Shown piece after piece: positions 50,955 to 62,340 of a stretch of 64,000 nucleotides of DNA; the first letter of the stretch is position 1; each line of letters starts with the position of its first letter. Source of the stretch: Fasciola hepatica (lineage: Eukaryota > Platyhelminthes > Trematoda > Plagiorchiida > Fasciolidae); the NCBI GenBank assembly GCA_948099385.1, contig CANUEZ040000168.1, positions 869,501 to 933,500 on the forward strand, in the 5' to 3' direction. A program made the translations under genes and the position numbers. The notes under the pieces were generated by a model. That model saw only the letters and a program-made list of their open reading frames with translations, was not told where the DNA came from and searched no databases.

Positions 50955-52781
50955 TTAGATTTGTTTGCAGCATATTTCATCTGTACTACCATATAAAGCC
51001 CAGCCGAATATAGCACGTGCTGCAAAGGGTGCTTTGCGGCTTCCTATTCTTTGATCCAGGACCCAGTGAGCTTCCTGTACATCACAACCAATCAGCAAGT
51101 CAATTTCGTTATTCTGCCACTCCTCGATCGTAGCCCCGTCGAGATGCGGCCACTGAGTCAGAATCGATTGCACTGATTGAGGTGCACTCATCGGCAGGTC
51201 CTTTTTGGTGAATGCTTCTAGGGTTTCTGCTCTATCGTTGTTGACCAAGGAAACGAGTTGCAGGTGTAGTTTGGTCGACTGGATGACCTGGGTGCCACTC
51301 ACTGTGCTCACTGCTAATGAAGATTGATCCCCCCTGATCCCATATCTCTCTGCAAACTCCTTCCTTACTGGCGTGGTATCCGAGCCATTATCTACGAAAG
51401 CCAATGCTCGTATAACCCCAACTGGGATTTCTACGCCAACTGCTATTACTCCCAGGCGAGAAAGCTTGTTAGTGGAGCGAGACACTGAGCAGAACACACT
51501 TGGCTTCGGGGTTTCTTTGGCATTCAAATTCTGGCCTTTGTTAAGTAGATAATGGTGCTTTCCATGGCATCCATCCTGACTACTGTTGGGTTTCGTTCGG
51601 CACATCGCTGCTCGATGTGAATCGTTGAGACAGACGAAGCACGCGCCCAGTCTCTTAGCCATTTCCCACAGTTCGTCGACGTCTACGTTGCGGAAGCGAG
51701 GGCATTTAGCTAGACGATGAGTCGCCCCACAAATTTTACACTCCGGCAACGTTTCACCTTCGCAAGATAATGCGTGTGTGTTCGCCCACGGTTGGCTACT
51801 ATTTGGTTCCCTGGTCCAGCTTTGCGTCGTAATCCTAGGCAAATTGCTCGTCTCGCGCACAAGTTGACCGAAACGACTATTTGCCATTCGGGCATGACGG
51901 TCTATAGACTGCTTCAGGTCTTCAAACGTGGATTCTCGCCCAAACCCACTGATCCCTTCGGCTTCCTCGGCCCATCTACCCTGTAGTTCTGTGGGTAAAC
52001 TACGCACTATGGTCTCCAATGTATGCAGTGCGTTCAGGTCTGATCGGTAATCTAGGTAATTCGGTGCAATGCTGCAGTTCTGCATTTTTATCACCAGGCT
52101 GGCTAGAGAGCCCGACTCACCTTTGGAGAGTTTTGCCTCTGATAGTACACGATCGATCAAATTCAGGGAGACTTTAAATGGTTGCCCAAACAAATCTTTC
52201 AGGATTTCACGTGCCCGAGTGTAACCTTCTTCAGGATCCAGCATCGAGCACCCTTCGATTGCTTTCCTGGCCCTTCCACGACAGCAATGTAGTAAATACA
52301 AGAATCTCTGTCCTGGATCGGATACTCTCCTTTCCACAAAGTTCTCGTACCGTTAAACGAACTTACAGTACTGTTCTGCCCTCTCGTCGAACGGGGATAA
52401 TTCCACCCTTGGTAAGTCAATGGCGTGGCTCGCGCTGGTACAAGTCGACTTTGATCGTTCCACGGAACTGCTGGGCTGACGGGCTGTATGCTCTGTGTTC
52501 TCCAAAGTCGCCTCTCGCTCCCGTCTCTGGAGTTGATCTTTCCTGGCAGATTCCGCTTCTTCTCTAGCCTGCCTGAGCTGGGTTTCTTATTCAGCTATTC
52601 TCAATCGATAGATATCATCACCTTTATATGCTATACCACTAGCTGAGGTACTTGAAATAGCACTGACAGGACTGGCAGACCTAGCGACGTCTAAGGAATC
52701 ATTATCACCCAAAAATACCCCAGAGACTTGCCGGGTTACTTCCTGTCCAGCTTCGGTTTGTCTGTGTTCTCTTCTTGGCAT
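50955..52781 (-). pseudogene. BEL Gag-protease (broken)
   Basis: The Gag start is probably the ATG at 52781 (MPRREHRQTEAGQEV), 40 bp after the LTR. TAA codons at about 52,587 and 52,343 interrupt the N-terminal part. The long open stretch is 52337-50955 (460 codons). It has a Gag helical region (RFLYLLHCCRGRARKAIEG), two knuckles, CKICGATHRLAKC and CFVCLNDSHRAAMC, and the protease site AFVDNGSDTT. It then reads IDLLIGCDVQEAHWVLDQR before a TAA at 50955-50957, after which the same frame continues into Pol. The length and order fit BEL/Pao elements, where Gag and Pol form one frame. Confidence 0.87.
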
Positions 52782-52820
52782 TTCTGATTGATTTCCTCCC
52801 GGTGATTTCAAGTTGAGTAC

Positions 52821-53204
52821 TATAACGATTATTCCTACTGTGAGCAACGCGTAGCCAATTCAACACGAATCCCAAAACCAGAACCAGATTGATCCGTAGT
52901 TTCTACGGTACTGGATTACCAAGTTATACGTATATAAATATATACAAACCTCAACTGTACGGCCACAACGTCTAACAACGAGGACCAGAGTTCAACAAAT
53001 GCCAATGTCAGGTACCACGGTCACGGCAGTCTAAGTTCGAGTCAAAATTATGCCACTTTACGTGAGCAAAATATAAACAAATGTTGAAGTGTAGTGATTG
53101 ATGCATGGTGTATTTGTGCCAGGGTCAATAAAATAACGAGGACAGTCTCAACGATACAAGTATATGACAACGGCTAGGGAGGATTTCCACGCACGTATGT
53201 TACA
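52821..53204 (-). repeat. 5' LTR of BEL element
   Basis: 384 bp, TATAACGATTATTCC to CGTATGTTACA on the + strand. TCCCC follows at 53205-53209. It contains a TATA-rich stretch near 52,926-52,947. Confidence 0.88.
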
Positions 53205-53209
53205 TCCCC

Positions 53210-54980
53210 TGCTGGGCACTACTTTGGCCATTCTGGAGTCATGCGTACTACACAGGGTGCCTGACGGTTGCCTACTTTCTGGTCCAGCACCTAAGTGCTT
53301 CTTATACTTTGCAGCCGGTGAGAAGGTCTGCTTCGTCGTCCTCCCAGTCTACTACGGTTACATCTAGCAAGTAAGGCCATCTGGGTGAAGTTACCTTCGC
53401 CAACCTTGGCGCCCACATAGGGAGATCGGCCAGTGTAAAAGCCTCCGTTTATTCCATTTGCTCAGTGGCATCTAGGAAGATGAGCTGCGATTTCAGCCTG
53501 CTTGCAGTTATTATCTGCTTTCCGCCCACCGCGCGCACCGCTAACGACGTCGTGCTTTTAGCGAGCCGGCGTTTATCGGCAAGCCACTTCTTCACCAGGG
53601 TGGTGTCCGGCTCGCTATCGACGGAGGCCAAAGCTTGGGCCACCCCCGTTGGGGTCATCACTTCTACAACATCTACTTTTAGAAGTATTGGTTTACTGGC
53701 GGACCGTGACCTGGAGCAGATTGCACTGGGCTTTGCGTTAACATCCGGAGTAACTTCTTTCACCTGGTGAAGTAAACGGTGGCGTCTGCCAGGACATTCC
53801 TCGCTACCGTATCTGGTCCTTGTTCGACAAGCTGCCGCCCGGTGTGAGATGTTACGGCAGATAAAATACTTTCCTGCCGTCCAAACCATTCCCCAAAATT
53901 CGTTTACCGTTACTTTGATGAACTTCGGACATCCTGTGGTCGCAGGCTCTGCAGCCTGGGTAGGCCGCGGCCCCGGGCAAAAGGGTGTGCTTGCTTCAAG
54001 TTTTCCTATGCAGCAATTTGAGTTTGGCTAGTGCTAGATCCTTTTGCGCTGTTGCTCTCACGACTGAGTCGACCAAGTCTGCTATCGGCTATTCTGGTTT
54101 TCCCGTCTGAATACTCAGTCAGGTACTCGAAGTCGGCCTCACGGTCACCCCAGCTTATGCGTTCCGCTTCTTTCGCCCTCCGACCCTGTAACTCGGACGA
54201 GAAGCAGAAAACAACTCCATTTAACGTGTGCATTGCGTCGAGATCCGCCCGGCACCCTGAGTGGCCGAAGGCTATCTAGCACTTCTGCACTTTAATTACT
54301 AGATCAGCCATTGCGTAGACGTCGACCCTTATTCGCTTGGCCTCTGACACCATACCCTCTACTAGGTTGAGAGCAACCAAGTAGGCCCTTTAGAATCTTC
54401 CTCGCCCTTGCCTTGCTTTGGTCCTGCTCGAGCATGATGCACCCATCAATAGCTTCTCTGGCTTTGCCTCGACAATAGTAGGTCACGTAGACGAGCCTCT
54501 GTCCAGGGTCGGTTATCTTATTGCTAAAGAAGCTTTAGAATTGCGTGATGGATTGGCGGTACTGCTCAGGCCGTCAGCCGAAATCCGTCGGCTCTTCCCT
54601 TGGCAAATCGATCGTTGGTTGTACCGGTGTTGAATGTTTGAAGGCCGGAGTAAAGCTTCACATTTTTATTTCACCTGGTCTCATAAAGGACTGTCGTCAT
54701 TCGTTTTATGCTCACGCTCGTTCCGTCTACAACACTCCTCGGCATCCCGGGCCTGCTGCCCAGTGGATCACATCTGCTGTTACAGATCTAATACTCTCAA
54801 CCTAAACAAATCAACGTTCTTAAAATCAGTGGTACCCTCGACAATACATCACACGACACTGACAGGGCCAGGTGGTCTAACATTAGCTGTAGAATCAAAG
54901 GTACACAAACCCTCCCCAGTGACTTGCCACATTACTTCCTGTCCGGGTTCCGGTTGCCTTGATCCTTCTCTGTGCATGCC
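53210..54980 (-). pseudogene. older BEL element, Gag-protease remnant
   Basis: Minus reading gives a Gag start like the younger copy (MHREGSRQPEPGQEVMWQV, 54,980 down), then YYCRGKAREAIDGCIMLEQD (54,480), ELQGRRAKEAERIS (54,190), one knuckle FICRNISHRAAACRT (53,860), a protease-like block ALASVDSEPDTTLV (53,635), and VLDQKVGNRQAPC (53,290), where it is cut by the younger BEL insertion. The order is the same as in the younger copy, with many stops and frame changes. It is clearly older. The rest of its Pol should lie left of 45,554, where only weak similarity is seen. Confidence 0.75.
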
Positions 54981-55009
54981 GCTTGTTCTTCCTTCCATTT
55001 TAATCAAAC

Positions 55010-55360
55010 CGGGTGCCGAAACGTCTTTCAGCATGCGAGGCCGAATTCGAACAAACCCCAAAACAAAAACACGGTTGATCTGTAAATCCCACGCTGCTGG
55101 AATAATAAATGAACAATAACATAGAAAATATACAAACCTCAGTAATGATATCAAACAGGCTCGAAAAAAACGAGGACCAAGTTCAAGGCGTGCAAGAGCC
55201 AAGCACGTGCTTAGCTCAAAAATAGGATATCGCAAGGTAGCTAGTTGGATGCCAACAAACAACAATTGGTCCGTAGGGACACAAAGTGGGTAGAACACGC
55301 AAGTAGTGTATGTGGGAGAGTGAGTTCACGAAATCACGAAATTATGGTGCTTGGAAGGAT
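55010..55360 (-). repeat. LTR-like remnant of older BEL element
   Basis: The stretch has CCCCAAAACAAAAACACGG, ATATACAAACCTCAG and AACGAGGACCAAGTTCAA in the same order as the younger BEL LTR, but is strongly diverged. The ends are uncertain. Confidence 0.5.
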
Positions 55361-57279
55361 CTCCCACAAGCTACCGTCACTCTAATGACTAGTCCTCGAG
55401 GAAAGCAGTTACGGCAGTCTTAACACGAAAAGGTAGGGAATCCAACCACTATTCCCCAGCTGTCTCCGAATCACCGTCGGCGGGCCCTGCCAGGGACGGG
55501 AAGTGAACTAGGTGGCCGACGGGTTTGGTACCCCCTACGGGGTACATGCGAGCAGCTGAAGTAAGCGGTCCTCCCGAGGGGGTGGAAGGAGCTGGAGTAT
55601 AGACCTCTTGAGCCGACCCTGCGGCTGCTCTGGAGAAGGATGTAAAACCATGTCCCAAACCGAAGGGCTGATACCCCTAGGGACTGCTTCTAACGCCTGG
55701 GAAAATCTTTGGCTTGGGCCAGTAGTCCTGCGTGCCCCAAATTGCAACTGCAACTCTGCGAACCGGACCTCGGGGTAGTGTGGGAAAATAGCTACCGGTT
55801 TGAAAGTAACTGCAGATAAAGTGAACTATGTGTCGAGCTGCATCTAATCCCCAGGCCTGGCTGCAATGGGAGAAAATAAAGTAGAAGATATATTTTGTAG
55901 AACAAAATGAGGGAGTAAAGCTGAAAATACCACAGAATCCAGGGGCAGGCGGATGATACGGAAAGATTCGGGCTAACCAATATAGAAGACTTTCTAGCGC
56001 GGCAAATGGAGGTGCCTTCTATCTGGCCTCACGAAGGAATACTTAAGTAATCTCCTCTATCGGACAATAAGGAAGACGCAAGTTGGTTGACAGATGCGAA
56101 GGTGAATTCTATATATCGTGTCGTAGAAACAGTACCGATACGAGGTATACATCAAACGAAAATGAAAGCAGCGGCTGAGCAGCAAGCAAACAGCGAGTGC
56201 GTACAATAGGCAAAGAACTGAAGGTGGAAGATGTTCAAAACCCTGGAATGGTCAGTTTGGTTAGAAGTAAGCAACCCAAAAAACAGTGAGGTCGATATCA
56301 AACGTCAGAAAAGATCGTAAGGAGAATAAATCTAAAGTGTTGTCCAGGAAACGGTCATTTTCTCAGAACGATCGAGGTCACTACACGGTCTACACCGCTG
56401 TACTCTAAGTTTTCTTCCGTTGGCAAAAGGGTTTGTAGGCCCCAGGAAATTTGTTTCCAGTTATAGCACTTTCCGATACAGAACAAATAACCGAAGGACA
56501 CACTCAAGGACAATAATTCAGTAAAACTTCTGTATTTGCAAACTGAGTATCACCCAAGAACCGTCCGCCGATCTAATTTCCGCAAAAAACAATCCTTATT
56601 CAATGTTCGCAAAGTCTGACGTTCACACTCAGGGATAGTTCCGGCCCCCTTGGCAACCGGTACTCGTGACTGCGAATATCGGAATCTTAAAAAGAGAAGT
56701 TAGCATTTCTTCGTGAAAGGTTTACTCCCGCAATTTTTGTTCGATCTGTTGAACCTTCAAGCGTTCCACACAGGAATAATGCAATGCAACAACTGCAACG
56801 ATGGGCGCATTGTTTAATATTGCAAATTGAAGTTTAGTTCCTCTGAAGCTCTCCATATTTAGACAACAAGAGTTGGAAGATTGTTAATCATAGCTGTAAA
56901 TGTTGAAGGGAACATCCGAACTTGAACACACAAACCGAAGTTTCACGTGACTATTACGTTCTGAAACTCGGTCTTTTACACTTGTTATTTTCTTCACTGT
57001 TTACGTTTCACCGGGAAAAGAATGTTTACAAATCTACGTCAGACTCATACACAATCTAAAACGTCTTGCAGCTTCTCTGATGGGGGTTAGTGTAATTAGT
57101 ATCACCGAGTGCGTTATAAATTGTTGCCTGAAAAAGCGATGAAACCGATAAAAAGTGCATAGTGACAACAAGACAAGAGTCACTTTTCAAGTGTCCACTT
57201 AAGTGTCGCGAACCAACTAAATAAAAAATGGGTCCACGTCCAGGAATAAGTCCATGTCAAAGACCAATTAATCGTTCCA
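55361..57279. other. 1.9 kb, G/C-rich patch then no recognised gene
   Basis: 55,440-55,780 is G/C-rich with two overlapping minus frames (69 and 72 codons) lacking recognisable domains; it looks like a repeat leader but I cannot assign it. The remainder is AT-rich with nothing seen. Confidence 0.45.
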
Positions 57280-57552
57280 TTACCCCGTGAGAAACACTGT
57301 GAATGTAGCCGTTGAGAAAAAGGGCCACCATATCCACCGGCAGTACTTCAAGCGAGGAAATGCCAGTATGGTGACTGCCTTGGCGACGATTCCGAGAATC
57401 AAAGTCACGGTGTAGCCTTCCGGTGGTTCACGGAAAAAGGAGCCGGCCTTGAAAGCCATGGCAGCGTTGTGCGCATCCGTGACAGCTGCATAACTTTTTT
57501 GAGTGATGCTTTTCACTAAGCCCAAAGTGTACATGCCCACCAGCGCCAACAT
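57280..57552 (-). CDS. hypothetical membrane ORF, 90 aa
   Basis: A minus frame of 90 codons starts MLALVGMYTLGLVKSITQKS and has two likely membrane segments, GYTVTLILGIVAKAVTILAF and WWPFFSTATFTVFLTG, at the C-terminal half. A Gly/Ala-rich first helix is possible. I do not recognise a family. Upstream, a different minus frame reads GYGTVAGVTK just before a GTAGAT that could be a splice donor or a frame break. It may be a small gene, an exon, or chance. Confidence 0.3.
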   Translation of the reverse strand: MLALVGMYTLGLVKSITQKSYAAVTDAHNAAMAFKAGSFFREPPEGYTVTLILGIVAKAVTILAFPRLKYCRWIWWPFFSTATFTVFLTG

Positions 57553-57764
57553 TTTTCTTTTTGATCTACCTTGGTGACCCCAGCGACGGTCCCGTATCCA
57601 ATGGCAAGTCAGTTTTTCTTTGTCTCAGGCTTGTATTCAAACTTTCAAATCGGCAGTCAACGAGTAACTTCCTCCGCCAAGAGATCACACGGAACTTATG
57701 AATCTATGCGCCCAGATACCTTGTGCAGTCTTGCCTATTATTTTGCTCAGTGTATTGTATTTTA

Positions 57765-57929
57765 ATTTCCGGAGATGCCGCAACCACAGACAATCAGATC
57801 CGAGGCTCAACAAAGATGCCCTTTGACGGATTATTGTAGTTTGTACAAAATACACATTTAGTAAACGTAAATGAATTTTTCGTTTCACGAACTTGGCTCT
57901 CAATTTTCAATTTTAAGTTGAACAGAAAT
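57765..57929 (-). repeat. dispersed repeat, copy 2 (inverted to 42.1 kb)
   Basis: Its reverse complement matches 42124-42300, most closely at the end carrying TTGAAAATTGAG and ACGTTTACTAAATGTG. It lies just 5' of the CR1/Jockey-like element. Confidence 0.75.
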
Positions 57930-58142
57930 CCCTCACCGTCCTTGGTCCCCTAATCCCAACTATGTATAGAGTGGACTATATAGTTCACTTCCGATACCGC
58001 CTTGTTGCATAGGTCCCACCTAGACCTGTGCGCATTTAGCACCCTCTTACGTACATGGTCTACACAGACCTTTGGCTCGTCTCTGTCTAGCTGACCGAAT
58101 TCCCGCTACCTCCCTACCTTCGTCACACATTTTTTTCTTATT

Positions 58143-59876
58143 ATGCCCTCCCGGTCCCCAACCAGTGCTCGGAAAATTAGCATCGCTAAAGTTGGAAAAT
58201 TCAAATACATCCAACCCTCCCCAACGGCTAGGTCCTGCTCTGTCGCCCTCGTTAACATCGACTGCCAAGCTTCTAATAATCCAGATGGCCTCAAGCAGAG
58301 TTTCATGGAACGTGGAAGCAGAGCCGAGCTGGTTGATGCAATCCTTTAAAAGGTTTCACTCCTGGTTGCTCTCCTTGATCATGCAGCAGCTACATTCCCC
58401 AAAAAATTGGTTTCGATGGGACACCTCCCATACTCCGTATCGACCGAAATATACCACCCCATTACCAACTGCAAGAATGCCGTAGTTTTAGTGTTCCAGA
58501 CCGCTTACTCCTCTCCTAAGCAAAACACAACATCCGCAGTTGGTGCTATATGGCCCACTATAGATGCCATTGCAAAAGGCTACGTAAAATGTCCCAGCTA
58601 CAAAGTTGCCCCCTGCTATTCCAATTCGTTGATGAACTAACAGCTAGAGAGTTCATTAGCAACAAGTCGACAATTGCAGCCATTTCGCCGTATAAGAACA
58701 TTCAGATATTCTCTGATCAAACCCTCTCCAACGGGAAATACTTCGCTCGCTAAGAAGCAACTCTGCCTTTCCCGTGCAGACTGCCACCAGTGGAACCGAC
58801 TTGGTTACCCGGTGCCCCGCTGGAAAGAAGTCAAAGGCGAGCCCAGCGTCTCACCCTGTCCGCCCGCACACTGTTGACCTAAATGTGTCCAAATCCTTAC
58901 CCCGGTTCCACTTCCTCACAAAAGTTCCGTTCTATCATCTCTCCCAGTAGCCTCTACCTCCAGTAGCACTCACCTCCCGACCACAGGCCCCAAGAGGCAC
59001 GCCACTTAAGTACCGGTTAGCCTACCTAGTACTTCTACCAGGTCCCCACGTTTTCAATCAACCACTTCACCCATCAGCTCCACTCTCAGCCGACATTTGT
59101 TTATAGCCTACTCCCGGAGCACCCATGTTCGTCTAGCACCATCGTCCCTGTAAGTAAGAGTAACCTTCAGAGTCACGCCAATGCCTTGAATCTTTCCGTT
59201 TCCTCACACTCACTTCCACTGTCTTCCTTTTGTCTGATCGAATGAGTCACACTAATCCTCCATCCCTTTGCTACCCTGTAGCCCTTCCTGCCCCGCAGAC
59301 ACCAACCCTCCATACTGCAGCCTCGGCATGCCCCCGCTGTGCCCCTCTTCTCCCCTCCACCAACCCCCATCTACTTACGAAGTACCACCTACGTGCCCTA
59401 GCAGATACCCCAGGTTGGTACCTGTATCCAGCTCCCTCACCCCACCTACACACGCGACCCACATACTGGCTCCCACGACCGCCCAGGAGCCTCCAAACCT
59501 TTCCAAATTTCTCCGCTCCCTTCCCGCCCTCTCCCGACACTACCTCCCAGGTACTCACCCACATACCTCCACCCCCACGCTGACCTACTGGCCTCATACT
59601 GTTCCTGCCCAACAACCAGGTTACCTGCAGTCAAGATATCATTTCCCGACCGGTGCCACCCACACCTGTGGCCATTTCGTTAATCTCCCTATGAACCACA
59701 CTGACAACCTTTCACAGACCTATGTCACTGAACACCACTCCCCCGGTGTCATGCCCTTCAGTGCCTTACACCATGCACTCACTCCTGCCCACCCTGCTTC
59801 GGCAGATATTCCCGACCTCTCAGTTCGCCATATTGTTCCCCCTCCCCCTGTACCACGAGACACCCCTCTGGCCTAG
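58143..59876 (+). pseudogene. ORF1 of CR1/Jockey-like element
   Basis: From the ATG at 58143 the frame reads RKISIAKVGKFKYIQ and SFMERGSRAELVDAIL, stops, and continues in pieces. The last part, 59268-59876 (202 codons), is open and very rich in Pro, Thr and Ser (PPPPVPRDTPLA at its end). It carries no recognised fold. Assignment to ORF1, an RNA-binding protein in such elements, rests on its place before the endonuclease. Confidence 0.5.
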
Positions 59877-60199
59877 GTCAGCAGTCTGTTGCGCACCCAC
59901 CGTATTGATAACGCACGACGATTGGCGGCGCCCCACGCTAACGCTGTGACTACTTCCTGTCCCCCATCTAACTTTGCTCGCCCTCCGACTTCTACTGACG
60001 CTGTTTCTCCCCCCCCCCCCGCGAGACCCATTTCCTATCGCCGCAGCGGTCTCACTAGTCTTGCACCTGGTATCAAAGCTTTGAGCGCATCGACACTGAA
60101 CTTCCTACTAGCTCTTATTACCGCTAGCTTAATAATTAGAAAAACATTGCATCTGCTACCTCTGGCATTTACCTCAAAGGCCGACAGTATACTGGTAAA

Positions 60200-62340
60200 C
60201 TAAACCTGGCAGTCATATGATGCTTCGCTTGACCTTGTTTGCACAGATGGGTATCGATGCTTCTCGGGCACCCGCCAGTACAGAGATGGAGGGGGCTGTT
60301 TAACCTTTGTCAAGGGCAATGTCCACGCTAGCGTTATCGACCACCACTCTATTCTCCTTACTGAGGATTTACCAGGGCTATCTATCCACATCTCCAGCCA
60401 GATTCTCTTCCTCGGCTGCGTCTTCGCCCCTTCGGGTCTGCAGCCTGCAAACATTGACTCTGCCGTGAATGTCTTTATTGCTGCGCTTTACTATCCTGCC
60501 AATGCAAACGTTAATACTGGTGACTTGAATCTTCCTTTAATCCGCTGGTCTTCTTATACTAGCCCTCCCACTCCCTCCCACCTTCCTTTCATGTATCCGT
60601 CTTCGTGGATGGACCCAACACGTCTGCTGCCCTACAGGAGGGAACAACGTCTTGGACCCAGTATTCTTCGCTGATATTCCTGATATCACTACTAAGGTTA
60701 CCGACCACTTAACGGGTAGTGACAACCGTATTGTTTCGTGTAAATTCATTTGCTCTGGCTGTTCTAATCTGAAACATTCCCCTTCCCCTGATCCGACTTC
60801 CCACCTTTCATGTAGGTGGTCTTTTGTACCAATAATAATCCGTTCTCTTGACTGGGACACCTTCTTCCCTTCCTATGAACTTCCCGTTGCTGTGAACTCC
60901 CTCTGTACTCCAACCTCATACACCGCTTAAGTACCACCAACCCATGTGTCGATTCACGCTCCAAGTCCAGCAGCTCACGCTTGTCACTTATAGAGCGTAA
61001 GCTGGCTAAGCTGCATCGTACCTTTCCTAGATCACGCGACTTCACAATTCTTCTGCGCATAAACCAGCAGCAACTGAAGCTTCGTAACATGGCCAACTCG
61101 CTTCTGGTAATGCAAAAAACCATCGCACTAGCACGCCTCAGCAAAACGGCCTACCTGTCCAACCTGCTTAGTAAAAGGCCAAACCACTCTAATCTTATCT
61201 CACTCAACTTCCTCATCAGCGGCTCATCTACCGTTAATACCCCAGCATCTAGTTCCGTGGCCTTCAACGGTCATTTCTCTCCCTCCCTTATAAACTGCAC
61301 TGGCATCCCTCCTCCTAAAATCCATTCCTGCACCTCTGCCTCTCATTCGTCGAGTCACTTCACCCACCTAGATATTAAAAATCAGTTCCCCCTAATAAAC
61401 CTTCCCCGAAACCTGGCCCAGATGATCTCCCAGCGGCCCTCCTCCGTTTTGGTGGCCCTGACCTCTCCTCATTGTTACTTAATGTACACACCAACTCCAT
61501 GGTTCACAGCTTCGTCCCTCCTCAATGGAAAGCCTCCATTATAACTCCGTGCTTCAAAAGAGGTGCACTACATGACCCAGATAACCATCGGCCCAATAAA
61601 CACAACCCAGTATTCTGAAAAACCATGGAGAGAACTATCGAAATGTTCATTGTTCAGTACCTTTTATCCAACAACCTTCTGGACCCTGATCAGCATGGTT
61701 TTCTGAACTCCCGCCCCTGTTCCTTCTGCCAGCTGGAAATCCTTAATGTCCTTTCGTCTGCAGCCGATGCCTGCAACTCTGTAACTCCCCTATAATTGCA
61801 CGTGTCCAGTGCTTTTGACCGTGTTCCCCTTATGCATCTGGGAGCCAAAATCCGACATCTTGATACAACGAATCCTCTCCTCTCCAGTTTATCCTCTTAC
61901 CTCTGTCACAGATCACGAGCTATGTCAGTTAATGGCAACTTATCTTCTGCTCATCCCATTACTAGTGGCGTCATCTATGTCATTGTCAGGGGCCCATCAC
62001 AATTCTCTCTTTTATGTCATCGACTTTTTCTCTCTTATTTGCCAAGGCAACCAATTTTTCCTCGCCGATGATATAAAAATTGCATGCTCCTTCCTCACCC
62101 ATGGACCGTCCACGACCTCTTGCGACAAATGGTATGGATTATCCTTTCGCCTCACCTGGTGTACCTCGTGGTTCATGAAGCTATCTGCATAGAAAGCTTC
62201 CTCCTACCTTACAAATGCACTGTATAGCCCGGCCAACTTATTCTGGACTGCCTTTTCATCCTCATCCATCTCACGGTTCCTGGTCTTGGCGCACGCTACT
62301 TCTTACACGCATCTTCTTGGAGCAGACTTAGTTTTAAATG
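60200..62340 (+). pseudogene. ORF2 remains: endonuclease and reverse transcriptase
   Basis: The endonuclease shows DLPGLSIHISSQILFLGCVF, then TGDLNLPLIRWSSY (the GDFN-like motif near 60,520-60,560) and, in another frame, FADIPDITTKVTDHLTGSDN (60664-60726; the usual SDH is SDN). The reverse transcriptase part shows ITPCFKRGALHDPDNHRPN (61,540 on), KTMERTIEMFIVQYLLSNNL (61,619 on), LDPDQHGFLNSRPCSFCQLE, SSAFDRVPLMHLGAKIRHLD (61,803 on), SVNGNLSSAHPITSGVIYV and FLADDIKIACSF (62,058 on), where the catalytic box has LADD for FADD. At least six frame breaks occur. It is not functional. Confidence 0.72.

Larger units (their letters stand above)
45559..53204 (-). mobile_element. BEL/Pao retrotransposon, full length but dead
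   Basis: This is a minus-strand LTR retrotransposon. The 384 bp LTRs (52821-53204; 45559-45773 plus 46730-46898, split by a TRIM) have ends TGTAAC and GTTACA, except for single changes, and differ at about 18 positions by eye (near 5%). TCCCC duplications flank it. Internal order is Gag with two zinc knuckles, protease, RT, RNase H, integrase, as in BEL/Pao. Protease DNGSD and integrase text (TCRRRRA, GVDCSGPL, SDNGSNF) are of that superfamily. Stops and frame changes lie in every part. Removing the 952 bp TRIM and 4 bp duplication restores a 3' LTR of exactly 384 bp. Confidence 0.9.
57950..62340 (+). mobile_element. CR1/Jockey-like non-LTR retrotransposon, decayed
   Basis: A + strand element with ORF1 remains (about 58143-59876), an endonuclease (about 60,200-60,930) and reverse transcriptase (about 61,000-62,340). 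The coding strand is strikingly C-rich and G-poor. The 3' end could not be placed; similar C-rich text without clear domains runs on to the window end. Stops and frame changes are many. Confidence 0.72.
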
